A stretch of DNA of 7,977 nucleotides from an uncultured Eubacteriales bacterium (GTDB lineage: Bacteria > Bacillota > Clostridia > Lachnospirales > Lachnospiraceae), in the NCBI GenBank assembly GCA_900321145.1, contig ONVB01000320.1, positions 1 to 7,977 on the forward strand. The letters run 5' to 3'. Below are positions 1-7,106 of this stretch, piece by piece. The translations under genes and the position numbers were made by a program. Under the pieces are notes generated by a model. It was given only the letters and a program-made list of their open reading frames with translations. It was not told where the DNA came from and did no database searches. How positions within the stretch are numbered: position 1 is the stretch's first letter; every line of letters starts with the position of its first letter.

Positions 1-7
1 GGCCGGC

Positions 8-30
8 ACCTCAACGCTTCGCATTGAGGT
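8..30 (-). other. Hairpin 3' of the ABC ATPase gene
   Basis: Positions 30-22 (ACCTCAATG on the minus strand) pair with 16-8 (CGTTGAGGT) in a 9-bp stem with a 5-base loop. The one imperfect pair is a U-G wobble only in minus-strand RNA, which suggests it is transcribed from the minus strand. No T-run follows before the window ends (GCCGGCC), so it is not called an intrinsic terminator; it may protect the 3' end of the mRNA. The rest of 1-84 holds a repeat fragment and no gene. Confidence 0.4.
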
Positions 31-33
31 CTG

Positions 34-54
34 CGTCACTTCGTTCAGGATGAC
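34..54. repeat. Intergenic repeat fragment downstream of the ABC unit
   Basis: CGTCACTTCGTTCAGGATGA, followed by C, is a half-unit of the CTTCG...CAGGATGACA type found in the other intergenic gaps. The matching left half (ATCC) is missing, so it is a degenerate or partial copy. Confidence 0.4.
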
Positions 55-84
55 AAGCGTTCATCTTGCACGTAAATGACACGC

Positions 85-849
85 TTACCAGCCTAAGTCC
101 ATAAGCCAGTTGTTCAAAGCCTTCTCTCTTTCCTTCTGCGACTTTGAATTGTCATCGGTGTTATTATACTCTCCCTGAATGTTTCCGTCTACAATATAAA
201 TCACTCTTGAGCACCTTGCGGCAACCTTGGCATCGTGAGTAACCATAAATACAGTCGTGCCCTCCTTATTGAGGCGCACAAGCTCATCTATAACCTCTTC
301 GGAAGAGGTCCTGTTTAAAGCACCGGTAGGCTCATCCGCGAAAATGATCTTCGGACTGTTGATCATGCTGCGGCATATACACGCCCTCTGAAGCTGCCCG
401 CCGGATACCTCGTTGATATCATGATCTGCGGTTTCGATTATGCCGAGCTTTCTCATAAGCTCTTTGCATCGGCTCACCTTCTCGTCACGGCTTTTGTTGC
501 CCTTCCTGCTCTGAATAGCCGGAAGAAGGATGTTATCCATGATGGTCAGGTTCTTCATCATAAACATCTGCTGGAAGATAAAACCCATGTCATCAAGCCT
601 TACATCCGCCATTTCTTTCTCGGAAAGAGAAGTGATCTCCCTGCCATCGAACAATACCGTTCCCGCCGTAGCCTTATCCATGCCCGAGATTGAGTAAAGC
701 AGGGTTGACTTACCCGAACCCGAAGGCCCCATAACCGCAACCATCTCGCCCTCTTCCACCTTAAGATTAACGTTCTTTAAGACATGGTTCTGTCTCTTCT
801 CTATTACATATGATTTGCATAAGTCCTTTGCTTCAAGAATTGTACTCAT
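85..849 (-). CDS. ABC transporter ATP-binding protein (MacB/LolD-like)
   Basis: A 254-residue cytosolic ATPase that should power or gate the permease encoded upstream. Motifs in order: Walker A GPSGSGKS (41-48), Q-loop FIFQQ (90-94), signature VSGGQLQR (148-155, Val in place of the usual Leu), Walker B IIFADEP (168-174, catalytic E173), D-loop TGALN (175-179) and H-loop H205 in VTHDAKVAARC. The core matches the LolD/MacB/FtsE group, which pairs with FtsX-type permeases. Most relatives have Asp in the D-loop (GALD); here it is Asn179. After about 228 a charged tail ends in LNNWLMDLGW. AAGGAGG (864-858) gives 8-nt spacing to the ATG at 849. The gap to the permease stop is 57 bp, mostly repeat DNA, so the two are probably one operon with the permease first. 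Confidence 0.93.
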   Translation of the reverse strand: MSTILEAKDLCKSYVIEKRQNHVLKNVNLKVEEGEMVAVMGPSGSGKSTLLYSISGMDKATAGTVLFDGREITSLSEKEMADVRLDDMGFIFQQMFMMKNLTIMDNILLPAIQSRKGNKSRDEKVSRCKELMRKLGIIETADHDINEVSGGQLQRACICRSMINSPKIIFADEPTGALNRTSSEEVIDELVRLNKEGTTVFMVTHDAKVAARCSRVIYIVDGNIQGEYNNTDDNSKSQKEREKALNNWLMDLGW

Positions 850-872
850 TGTATTTTCCTCCTTAATTTAAG

Positions 873-906
873 ATCCTTCGTCGCTTTGCTCCTCTTAGAT
901 GACACC
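873..906. repeat. Intergenic repeat copy between permease and ATPase
   Basis: It begins ATCCTTCGTCGC and ends AGATGACACC, matching the ends of the unit at 7275-7308 (ATCCTTC ... ATGACACC) at almost the same spacing. It abuts the permease stop codon exactly and fills most of the 57-bp gap, leaving room only for the ATPase ribosome binding site. Confidence 0.5.
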
Positions 907-3267
907 TTATTCTATATTCGCCGTATCGCTGCTCTTTATCGTTCTTGTACACTGAGCCATCAGAAAGCTTACAAGTACCGTAAAGGCACATATGATTCCC
1001 GGATAAAGCACCAGCATCACAGGGTTGTACTTGTAATCGACCGACACAAGACCCATCATCTTAAATATGGGCGTTATGGCAAGATGTGTAACGGGGATTG
1101 AGATTATAAGAGCCACAACTACCGCCGCAACAGAGCAGATGAAGAACCTGATCATGTGCCAGCGTATGATTGAGCCGTTTTTAAAGCCAACCGCCTTCAG
1201 CAGTGCGATATCCGTCTTCTCGTCTGCCATAAAGGATCTTTCCATAAGTACGGTTACCAGGATTACCACTATCAGGGTTATGATCAAAAGCAGATTCTGA
1301 ACTGCTACCATGGTGTCGGCAACGCCCATGTTCTTCACACAGTATTCCTCCGCATTCATGACATCCTTTTCCTTAGTTTCAAATATCTCCGCCACCTTTG
1401 CCTTGCGTTCCTCTATGGTCTTCTTGTCCGGATTGTCCGTAAACTTGATTGCAAAACTCATGGCAGATGCCATCTTCGAGAAATCCGTATCCGCATCCGG
1501 ATGCATCAGGATCATGTCTCCGGCGTTATTCATGGTCTGATAGATTGCGGTGACTAAGAACTGTTCATCATGATCGTCGTATCTCACGGTAAATGTATCG
1601 CCGAGGCGAAGTCCGGTTTTGCTTGTTATAATCTCCGTGATTGCAACCTCGTTTTTATTCTGCGGCGCCGAGCCTTCCGTAAACTCATAATCCTCCATCT
1701 TCGCCTGAATTCCCTGCTGGAAACCTTCTTTGTATTCGTTTCCTTCAAATGAGATCGTGTACTTATATTGGATATCATGCATGATCACACATGGCATACC
1801 GGCCTCAGCAAGCTTTTCCTCAGTTTTCTTAATATACTCAAGCTCTGCTTCTTTTCCCTCTGCCTGAAGCCTGTTCATTATACTTAACGATGATGAATAA
1901 AGGTCGCCTCTTGCACCAAATGTATACGCAAAGCTGTCAGACTTCATCGTGTTCGATGTATTGACTATCGTGAGCACCAGCAGCGTACATATGAGTATTG
2001 ACAGGAATACCGACATATACCTTTTGGGTTTACAGAGCAGATCATTTACAGCTAAGAAGCGCTCTGTATGATTCTTTAGCCTTAGGCCTCTGCTCTTTTT
2101 CTTCTTAAAACGCTCACCGCTGTTTCCGTTCCTTATGGCGTCTACCGGAGACATTTTCTTTATCTTCCTTGTGCAGCCCCAGGCAAAGAGGCCCGTCAGT
2201 GCAGCCACAACCAAAAGTCCGATCATGTGAAACATAATGTCATTGTCATTGCCGAGCACCATGGTGTCGCTCACCGATGCTATGAGAAGCTTGCCGAAGG
2301 GGAAGCTCGCTATACCGCCGAGAACAGTTCCTACTATCGCGATCACCATATATTTTATAAGATATATGCCTCTGATCTTGCCGTTCCTTATACCGATTGC
2401 CTTCATCACTCCGATTTCCCTAAAGTCCTCGGTTACAGAAAGGTTGATCACGAACCTTAAAACCACAAAAGCTACTATGATAAGTGCTACCGACAGGATA
2501 AGCACTATGAACGCAACCAGAAGAGACATTATGTACGAAAGCTTGATAAGGCTTCTTCCCGCCGTGAAAAGTATACCGTCAACATCCACGATTGCCGCTG
2601 CCACATCCTTTTCGCTTTTCGCGGAGATGTAAGCTCCCTTGCCCTTTGAAAGCAAGTTTAGCTCTTTGTCGTTGTAAAAATCATCAAAGTCTTCATTTGC
2701 CATAAGGAATCTCTCGTTGCCGAGCATCTCCGAGCCAAGGGGAGCATCCTTGAACCATCCGTCGATAACAAATTCCTTCTCTGTATTTCCGCTCTTTACG
2801 GTCAGCTTGTCTCCGATATCCAGCTTACATCTGTCAAGAAATGTCTTTTTTACATACACATGTCCGGGCTCTACCGTGCCTATTATGTTGTTTTCCTTGT
2901 CAAAGTAGTTTAGTCCGTTGTCACCCGAAGGAATGAGCATCGTGATTCCTTTTGATTCAAGCCTCTCACCTTTCGCCTCAAAGTTTTCCTTACCGCAGTA
3001 TACAGCTCTCTCAAGGCGATAGCTTTCTACTGCTTTGGTTTTATCAAGCAGCTCTTCAAGCTTTTTGTTGTCTGCGTCTCCCTGGGTGAATATGATGTAG
3101 GTTCCAAGCTCCGCCTTATCGAGATAATACTCCGTGCCGTTTAAAACGGTAACCACATTTGAGAGACCGCTCGCAACAAACATCGAAGCAAGTATCACGA
3201 ACAAAAGCAATATCACATTCATTGTTTTCTTTCGTTTTATGTCCTTTTTTAGAATTCTGAACAGCAT
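907..3267 (-). CDS. ABC transporter permease with two FtsX-type halves
   Basis: About 786 residues of an integral membrane permease of the MacB/FtsX superfamily, working with the ATPase encoded just downstream. Each half has one N-terminal helix, a large extracytoplasmic domain, then three helices. Half 1: TM1 about 17-37, outer domain to about 240, TM2-4 about 247-370. Half 2: TM5 about 420-440, outer domain to about 660, TM6-8 about 662-775. Cytoplasmic coupling segments are EIGVMKAIG and DIALLKAVG, and SPVDAIRN follows TM4, as in FtsX-type permeases. The 4+4 layout differs from the ten-helix BceB type. I chose ATG at 3267 because AAAGGGG (3283-3277) precedes it with 9-nt spacing. An upstream TTG at 3315 would add 16 residues but lacks this support and spoils the MLFRILKKDIKRKK start. 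The substrate is unknown: it could be lipid, peptide or a mechanotransmission role. Confidence 0.88.
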   Translation of the reverse strand: MLFRILKKDIKRKKTMNVILLLFVILASMFVASGLSNVVTVLNGTEYYLDKAELGTYIIFTQGDADNKKLEELLDKTKAVESYRLERAVYCGKENFEAKGERLESKGITMLIPSGDNGLNYFDKENNIIGTVEPGHVYVKKTFLDRCKLDIGDKLTVKSGNTEKEFVIDGWFKDAPLGSEMLGNERFLMANEDFDDFYNDKELNLLSKGKGAYISAKSEKDVAAAIVDVDGILFTAGRSLIKLSYIMSLLVAFIVLILSVALIIVAFVVLRFVINLSVTEDFREIGVMKAIGIRNGKIRGIYLIKYMVIAIVGTVLGGIASFPFGKLLIASVSDTMVLGNDNDIMFHMIGLLVVAALTGLFAWGCTRKIKKMSPVDAIRNGNSGERFKKKKSRGLRLKNHTERFLAVNDLLCKPKRYMSVFLSILICTLLVLTIVNTSNTMKSDSFAYTFGARGDLYSSSLSIMNRLQAEGKEAELEYIKKTEEKLAEAGMPCVIMHDIQYKYTISFEGNEYKEGFQQGIQAKMEDYEFTEGSAPQNKNEVAITEIITSKTGLRLGDTFTVRYDDHDEQFLVTAIYQTMNNAGDMILMHPDADTDFSKMASAMSFAIKFTDNPDKKTIEERKAKVAEIFETKEKDVMNAEEYCVKNMGVADTMVAVQNLLLIITLIVVILVTVLMERSFMADEKTDIALLKAVGFKNGSIIRWHMIRFFICSVAAVVVALIISIPVTHLAITPIFKMMGLVSVDYKYNPVMLVLYPGIICAFTVLVSFLMAQCTRTIKSSDTANIE

Positions 3268-3390
3268 ACCTTCATGCCCCTTTCCTGTTATGATGGACTG
3301 ATGATAACACGACAATTATTAAATAAAAATTAAACCCAGATTTTTACGTGAAATGGCTACAAAAAAACTGAAAATGCCGGTTTTTGCAGA
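3268..3390 (-). other. Leader of the ABC exporter unit, no clear promoter
   Basis: Non-coding stretch between the deoD terminator and the permease start. It is AT-rich, with T-runs and several TAAT-like hexamers around 3334-3316 that could serve as -10 elements. I find no -35/-10 pair with good matches and 16-18-bp spacing, and no clear operator palindrome. A promoter is expected here because a terminator lies immediately upstream, but its position is not resolved. The ribosome binding site AAAGGGG is at 3283-3277. Confidence 0.4.
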
Positions 3391-3433
3391 AAAAGAAAAA
3401 ATCATCCCGAGCGTCGGCGATGCTCAGGATGAT
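3391..3433 (-). terminator. Intrinsic terminator after deoD
   Basis: On the minus strand 3433-3422 (ATCATCCTGAGC) pairs with 3412-3401 (GCTCGGGATGAT) in a 12-bp stem with one U-G wobble and a 9-base loop, followed by TTTTTCTTTT at 3400-3391. The wobble would be a C/A mismatch in plus-strand RNA, so the direction is minus. It begins 23 bp after the deoD stop and separates the queuosine run from the ABC exporter unit. The stem sequence resembles the GTCATCCTGAGC-type intergenic repeats seen elsewhere in the window. Confidence 0.88.
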
Positions 3434-3456
3434 AGTGTAAGTATAGCTCGATATAT

Positions 3457-4164
3457 TCAGTTCATCTTTAACGCGGTCTCAAGTGCTATCTTTATCATAT
3501 TCGTAAATGATGTCTCTCTTGCATCGGGTGAAAGCTCCTCACCGGTTACAAGATTGTCGGATATTGAGCATATGGCAAGAGCTTTCTTTCCGGTCCTTGC
3601 CGCTGTCAGGTAAAGTCCTGCCGCCTCCATTTCCACAGCAAGCACGCCAAGCTCTGCCATCCTCATAGACCTCTCTGCTTTGTCATAGAACATATCACTT
3701 GAATATATATTGCCCACAGGCATATTTACCTTAAGCTCTCTCGCACTTTTTACAGCTGCCTCAAGCAGGTCAAAGCTTGCTATAGGTGCAAATGATGCAC
3801 CAAGCTCAAACTGTGAAGCAGCGTTTGAATCGGTGCAGGCTCCCATGCCCGCAACCACGCTTCCGAGCTCCAGGTCCTTCTTAAGCGCTCCTGCAGAGCC
3901 TATGCGGATTATATTTTCAACATCATACTCTGTGTATAACTCATATGAATATATGGAAATGGACGGTATCCCCATACCGCTTGCCATAACAGATACCGGA
4001 ACACCTTTGTAATTTCCGGTATAACCCTGCGCTCCTCTTACATCATTTACTAAGGCAGCCCCATCTAAAAAGTTCTCGGCCACAAACCTCGATCTGTTCG
4101 GATCACCCGGCATAAGAACCGTCTTTGCAAAATCTCCCTTGTTTGCCTTGTTATGTGGTGTCAT
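3457..4164 (-). CDS. deoD: Purine-nucleoside phosphorylase, DeoD type
   Basis: A 235-residue hexameric-type phosphorylase that splits purine (deoxy)nucleosides with phosphate into free base and (deoxy)ribose-1-phosphate. It aligns end to end with the E. coli DeoD pattern: TPHN with H4, MPGDPNRSR with R24, NDVRG with R43, SGMGIPS, RIGSAGA with R87 and S90, GMGACTDS, VEMEAAG (E178, M179, E180), and SDN with D203 followed by R216 in ARET. All phosphate, ribose and base contacts expected for the family are present. The start ATG at 4164 lies in an ATGA overlap with the kinase, and GGAGG at 4176-4172 gives 7-nt spacing. It is the last gene of the queE operon, and a terminator follows 23 nt after its stop. 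The likely role is purine salvage, perhaps guanine recovery for GTP. Action on 7-deazapurine nucleosides is doubtful, because the usual mechanism protonates N7. Confidence 0.95.
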   Translation of the reverse strand: MTPHNKANKGDFAKTVLMPGDPNRSRFVAENFLDGAALVNDVRGAQGYTGNYKGVPVSVMASGMGIPSISIYSYELYTEYDVENIIRIGSAGALKKDLELGSVVAGMGACTDSNAASQFELGASFAPIASFDLLEAAVKSARELKVNMPVGNIYSSDMFYDKAERSMRMAELGVLAVEMEAAGLYLTAARTGKKALAICSISDNLVTGEELSPDARETSFTNMIKIALETALKMN

Positions 4165-5114
4165 ACATTTTCCTCCATTCCTGTCAATACATCCGTGCGT
4201 TCCGCTATTCCCTTTGCGATACTGATATCTATCATCATCTCAAGAGCTTTCTTTTGGTCGGTGATCTCTACCTTACTGTAGCTTCCTCCGCTCTCACCGT
4301 CCAACGTCCATGCTATCTCCTGATCACTCTCTATGCTTATCCTTGCAGCCTTGGCCATAAAGAAAAACTCATTACCGTCGTACTCATTTGCCATCAACGC
4401 GCTGACTATTCTCTGAACCTCTGCCGGGTTCTTCGGCCATTTTATGAAGAAGCAGTCGAACTTTCCGTCGTTTAAGACGACGTGCTTTGTGCCTCTGAGC
4501 TTGAAGCCTCCGACAGAAAACGAATTCGTGATCATCCCAAATATATAGTCTCCGGTGATAAGCATATCATCAAGCTGAGCCTTCAGGGTTATGGCCTTGT
4601 AGTTGGCTACATTTTTTATGCCCTCTATGATGTAGGCCGAGTGACCCATAACCTTCTTCATGGACTGGCTGGTACTGTAGGATATATCCGCAAATGCACC
4701 GAATGCCGCAACATAGACAAACTCCTTATCTGCAAAGCTCCCGACATCTATCTTCACGGGCTCACTGTTCATGATAAGCTCCGCCGCCTCGATCGGCTTT
4801 GTCGGTATGCAAAGCCCCTTTGCGAAGTCGTTGGTTGTCCCGACCGGGATATAACCTATGGGGACTTTTTTTTCGCCCATATGCATATATCCGTTCACGG
4901 TATTGTTCAGGGTTCCGTCTCCGCCGGCGCACACTATGAGATCATATCCTGCACCGTCAGCCATAACCTTTCTTGCTGCGTCCTTTGGTCCTGTCGTCGG
5001 ATAGATCACAGTCTCATATCCGCCACGCTGAAATGTCATCACTATCTCAAATATGTCATTTTTGATCGCAGTCCTTCCCGCATTGGGATTGACTATGAAC
5101 AAAAGCTTCTTCAT
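4161..5114 (-). CDS. Diacylglycerol kinase-family lipid kinase (DagK/YegS/BmrU-like)
   Basis: A 317-residue protein of the DAGK-catalytic family, which phosphorylates lipid hydroxyls with ATP at the inner face of the membrane. DagK itself makes phosphatidic acid from diacylglycerol. Visible motifs are NPNAG (9-13), the nucleotide-binding GGDGTLN (64-70), P-VGTTNDFAKGL (90-101) and the C-terminal DGE (272-274) in the beta-sandwich domain. There is no obvious membrane segment, as is usual for soluble family members. About 25 residues after the core form a tail of unknown role. The ATG overlaps the queC stop by one base, with a weak AGAGG 12 nt upstream, so translation may depend on coupling to queC. 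The TGA overlaps the deoD ATG as ATGA. The true substrate (diacylglycerol, phosphatidylglycerol, sphingoid or undecaprenol-type lipid) cannot be read from sequence. A link to queuosine is only positional. Confidence 0.88.
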   Translation of the reverse strand: MKKLLFIVNPNAGRTAIKNDIFEIVMTFQRGGYETVIYPTTGPKDAARKVMADGAGYDLIVCAGGDGTLNNTVNGYMHMGEKKVPIGYIPVGTTNDFAKGLCIPTKPIEAAELIMNSEPVKIDVGSFADKEFVYVAAFGAFADISYSTSQSMKKVMGHSAYIIEGIKNVANYKAITLKAQLDDMLITGDYIFGMITNSFSVGGFKLRGTKHVVLNDGKFDCFFIKWPKNPAEVQRIVSALMANEYDGNEFFFMAKAARISIESDQEIAWTLDGESGGSYSKVEITDQKKALEMMIDISIAKGIAERTDVLTGMEENV

Positions 5115-5782
5115 CAGGTATTCTGACCTCTCCTCTTCAAGTAAGCCTCAAGACCTTTTTCTCTTAAAATACATGCGGGACAATGACCGCACCCGTCAGC
5201 AATAATGCCGTTATAACAGGTAAGGGTATCATATCTGACCATATCAAAACCGCCCAAGCTGTCCGCAAGCTCCCAGGTCTCCTCCTTGTCAAGCCACATC
5301 AACGGAGTTATTATATCAAATTCGTAGTCCATTGCCAAATTAAGTGTGGCATTCAGTGATTTGATAAATACATCCCTGCAATCGGGATAACCCGAAAAGT
5401 CGGTCTGCGACACACCGGTAATTATATCGGTTATGCCCTTTTGCTTTGCATAAACCGCAGCAAATGTCAAAAAGAGCATATTTCTTCCGTCAACAACGGA
5501 ATTCGGAGGTGTGCCCTCGGGTTTTTCCTCATCAACCGCTATATCGGTTCTCGTAAGTGAATTCGGTGCAAGCTGGTTCAAAAGGCTCATATCAAGTATG
5601 GTCTGCTGCACGCAGAGCTTGTCACATATCTTCTTGGCACAGGAAAGCTCAAGCTTGTGTCTCTGACCGTAGTCAAAGCTCACGGCATATACCGTATCAT
5701 ATCTTTCCCTCGCCCAAAGGAGACAGGTCGTGGAGTCCTGTCCGCCGGAGAATACTACTACCGCTTCATTTTTATTTTTCAC
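5114..5782 (-). CDS. queC: 7-cyano-7-deazaguanine (preQ0) synthase QueC
   Basis: A 222-residue ATP-dependent enzyme that converts 7-carboxy-7-deazaguanine and ammonia to preQ0 in the cytosol. The PP-loop SGGQDSTT at residues 12-19 binds ATP. FDYGQRHKLEL (37-47), NSVVDGRNMLFL (94-105) and GVSQTDFSGYPDCR (123-136) are conserved QueC blocks. The four zinc cysteines are C189, C198, C201 and C204, the last three in CGHCPACILR. The start is GTG at 5782; it is preceded by AAGGAGG (core GGAGG at 5793-5789) with 6-nt spacing, and there is no ATG alternative nearby. The stop TGA shares one base with the ATG of the lipid kinase (TGATG), so the two are likely translationally coupled. Nothing essential is missing. 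Confidence 0.96.
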   Translation of the reverse strand: MKNKNEAVVVFSGGQDSTTCLLWARERYDTVYAVSFDYGQRHKLELSCAKKICDKLCVQQTILDMSLLNQLAPNSLTRTDIAVDEEKPEGTPPNSVVDGRNMLFLTFAAVYAKQKGITDIITGVSQTDFSGYPDCRDVFIKSLNATLNLAMDYEFDIITPLMWLDKEETWELADSLGGFDMVRYDTLTCYNGIIADGCGHCPACILREKGLEAYLKRRGQNT

Positions 5783-5808
5783 TTTTTTCCTCCTTTTAAG
5801 ATTCTTCC

Positions 5809-6390
5809 CTAAGCATCTCCTACCATTATCATCAGTCTTCTGACAAGCTTGTCATCGGTCTCGAATCGGCCGGTGAAGGTTGTGGTCAGAGTCTTCGAGT
5901 TCGACTTTCTTATCCCTCTCGCCGTCATGCAGCTGTGACAGCCGCTGATCACAACAGCCACATCGTCGGAGCCGGTACATTTCTGCATAATATATGCTAT
6001 ATCCTTACCGATCCTTTCCTGAAGCTGAAGCCTCTTGGCGACCATATCCGCGATACGGGCAACCTTTGAGAGGCCGAGTACTCTGTCCTTGGGGATATAG
6101 GCCACAGCAACCTTCATATCGTACATGAGTGCCATATGATGCTCACAGTAAGAGAAGACCTCTATATCCTTAACGAGCACCATATCATGTGTGCCCTCCT
6201 TGCTCACCTCAAAGGTCTTGGTGAACATCTCGGCTATCTCGTCATTGGTATAGTTCATCCCCTCAAAGACCTCTTCGTACATCCGGGCAACCCTGTCCGG
6301 CGTCTCCTTAAGTCCCTCCCTGTCAGGATCGTCACCTATCGCCTCAAGCAATCCTCTTATATGGTATTTTACCGCTTCTTTGTCTATCAT
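5809..6390 (-). CDS. folE: GTP cyclohydrolase I (FolE type IA)
   Basis: A 193-residue cytosolic enzyme that opens GTP to 7,8-dihydroneopterin triphosphate plus formate, the precursor of both folate and 7-deazaguanines. The N-terminal DPDREGLKETPDRVARMY is the classic FolE start. Zinc ligands are visible: C82 and H85 in YCEHHM, and C154 in CHSCMTARGI, where H152 matches the catalytic histidine. C151 is an extra nearby cysteine. GLSKVARI (106-113) and the serine/threonine-rich segment after RGIRKSNS also match. Length is close to that of the bacterial homologues. Start ATG at 6390 has GAGGAG at 6403-6398 with 7-nt spacing. It lies between queE (2-nt gap) and queC (26-nt gap), which points to a main role in feeding queuosine synthesis. 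It could also serve folate, and no other folate gene is seen here to settle this. Confidence 0.96.
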   Translation of the reverse strand: MIDKEAVKYHIRGLLEAIGDDPDREGLKETPDRVARMYEEVFEGMNYTNDEIAEMFTKTFEVSKEGTHDMVLVKDIEVFSYCEHHMALMYDMKVAVAYIPKDRVLGLSKVARIADMVAKRLQLQERIGKDIAYIMQKCTGSDDVAVVISGCHSCMTARGIRKSNSKTLTTTFTGRFETDDKLVRRLMIMVGDA

Positions 6391-6392
6391 GT

Positions 6393-7061
6393 CTATACTC
6401 CTCTTTCCTCCGGATCCCAGATGTACTTATGCAGCTGAAGCTGCAGTCTCGCCTTGTTCATTTTATGTCTAATGAGGTAGTCAACCACCTCTCTTTTGTC
6501 TAACTTGTTAAACACTGTGCTTATCAGCACATTTGTTTTGTCATACAGTCCGTACTCTTCCGCGATCTCTCTCGTTCTGTCTAAATCAGTCAGGTCGCTG
6601 CATACGAACTTCACCGCATCCCGCTTCGTCAGGTAATCATAATTTGCGGTGAGCATATACTCCTCCATACCGCTCCCTTTAAGCTTATAATCAAGGGTAA
6701 AGCATATATTATCGCCTATATCGACAAAGGGTGATATGTCAACAGAGCCGTTGGTCTCTATCTCAATTCTTACTCCTTCTATGGCAGAAAGGGCTCTTAA
6801 GAGCTCGTCTACTGAAGGCGCGAGAAGGGGTTCACCTCCTGTAAGGGTTACTGCCGTTATTCCGGACTCCCTTACAAAGTCACATATCTCCTCCGCTGTC
6901 TCGGTCCTGTACACCGTATCGGGTCTGTTCGCCCAGGCGGTATCACAATAGCTGCAGTTTAGATTGCAGCCGGCAAGCCTGATAAAGCAGGCGGGATGCC
7001 CCGCCATCAGGCCCTCGCCGTTGATACTTATGAACTTTTCAACTACTTTGTATGTATTCAT
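6393..7061 (-). CDS. queE: 7-carboxy-7-deazaguanine synthase QueE (radical SAM)
   Basis: A 222-residue radical S-adenosylmethionine enzyme that rearranges 6-carboxy-5,6,7,8-tetrahydropterin to 7-carboxy-7-deazaguanine in queuosine synthesis. The N-terminus has the QueE-type FISINGEG segment (10-17). The cluster-binding motif CxxxCxxC is present as C32, C36 and C39 (CNLNCSYCD), rather than a longer-insert version. TGGEPL (74-79) is the SAM-binding glycine motif, and the C-terminus LQLQLHKYIWDPEERGV is typical of QueE. Length fits the clostridial subtype. The start is ATG at 7061; an in-frame TAA lies only 6 nt upstream, so no longer start is possible. The nearest Shine-Dalgarno, AAGGAG at 7082-7077, is 15 nt from the ATG, which is unusually far. 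It is the first gene of the queE-folE-queC run, and its TAG stop is 2 nt before the folE ATG. Confidence 0.95.
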   Translation of the reverse strand: MNTYKVVEKFISINGEGLMAGHPACFIRLAGCNLNCSYCDTAWANRPDTVYRTETAEEICDFVRESGITAVTLTGGEPLLAPSVDELLRALSAIEGVRIEIETNGSVDISPFVDIGDNICFTLDYKLKGSGMEEYMLTANYDYLTKRDAVKFVCSDLTDLDRTREIAEEYGLYDKTNVLISTVFNKLDKREVVDYLIRHKMNKARLQLQLHKYIWDPEERGV

Positions 7062-7076
7062 AGATTACTTGTTAAG

Positions 7077-7082
7077 CTCCTT
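7077..7082 (-). promoter_or_regulatory. Distant Shine-Dalgarno of queE, inside a repeat copy
   Basis: AAGGAG is the only purine-rich match to the 16S tail upstream of the queE ATG. It is 15 nt away, against 6-9 nt for the other start sites in this window. The intervening bases are AT-rich and include an in-frame TAA, so no alternative start lies nearer. Either initiation is weak, or RNA folding brings the site closer. Confidence 0.55.
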
Positions 7083-7106
7083 CGCTGACGCGTAAGGCAT
7101 GACACA
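7077..7106. repeat. Intergenic repeat copy before queE
   Basis: It shares an exact 16-bp block, GCGTAAGGCATGACAC (7090-7105), with 7292-7307, and both copies have a CCTTC segment at the left. The left end (CTCCTT on the plus strand) is the AAGGAG of queE when read on the minus strand. Confidence 0.6.

Noticed and set aside
2237..2632. Open frame of 131 codons on the plus strand
   Set aside because: It is antisense to membrane segments of the permease, where complementary hydrophobic codons commonly leave open frames.
3268..3315. Longer permease start at 3315 (TTG), adding 16 residues
   Set aside because: It has a non-ATG start without a good ribosome binding site, whereas ATG at 3267 has AAAGGGG at 9 nt and gives a typical basic N-terminus before TM1.
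4482..5126. Open frame of 214 codons on the plus strand
   Set aside because: It lies fully antisense to the lipid kinase, which has clear family motifs. The plus-strand product shows no recognisable domain and no ribosome binding site.
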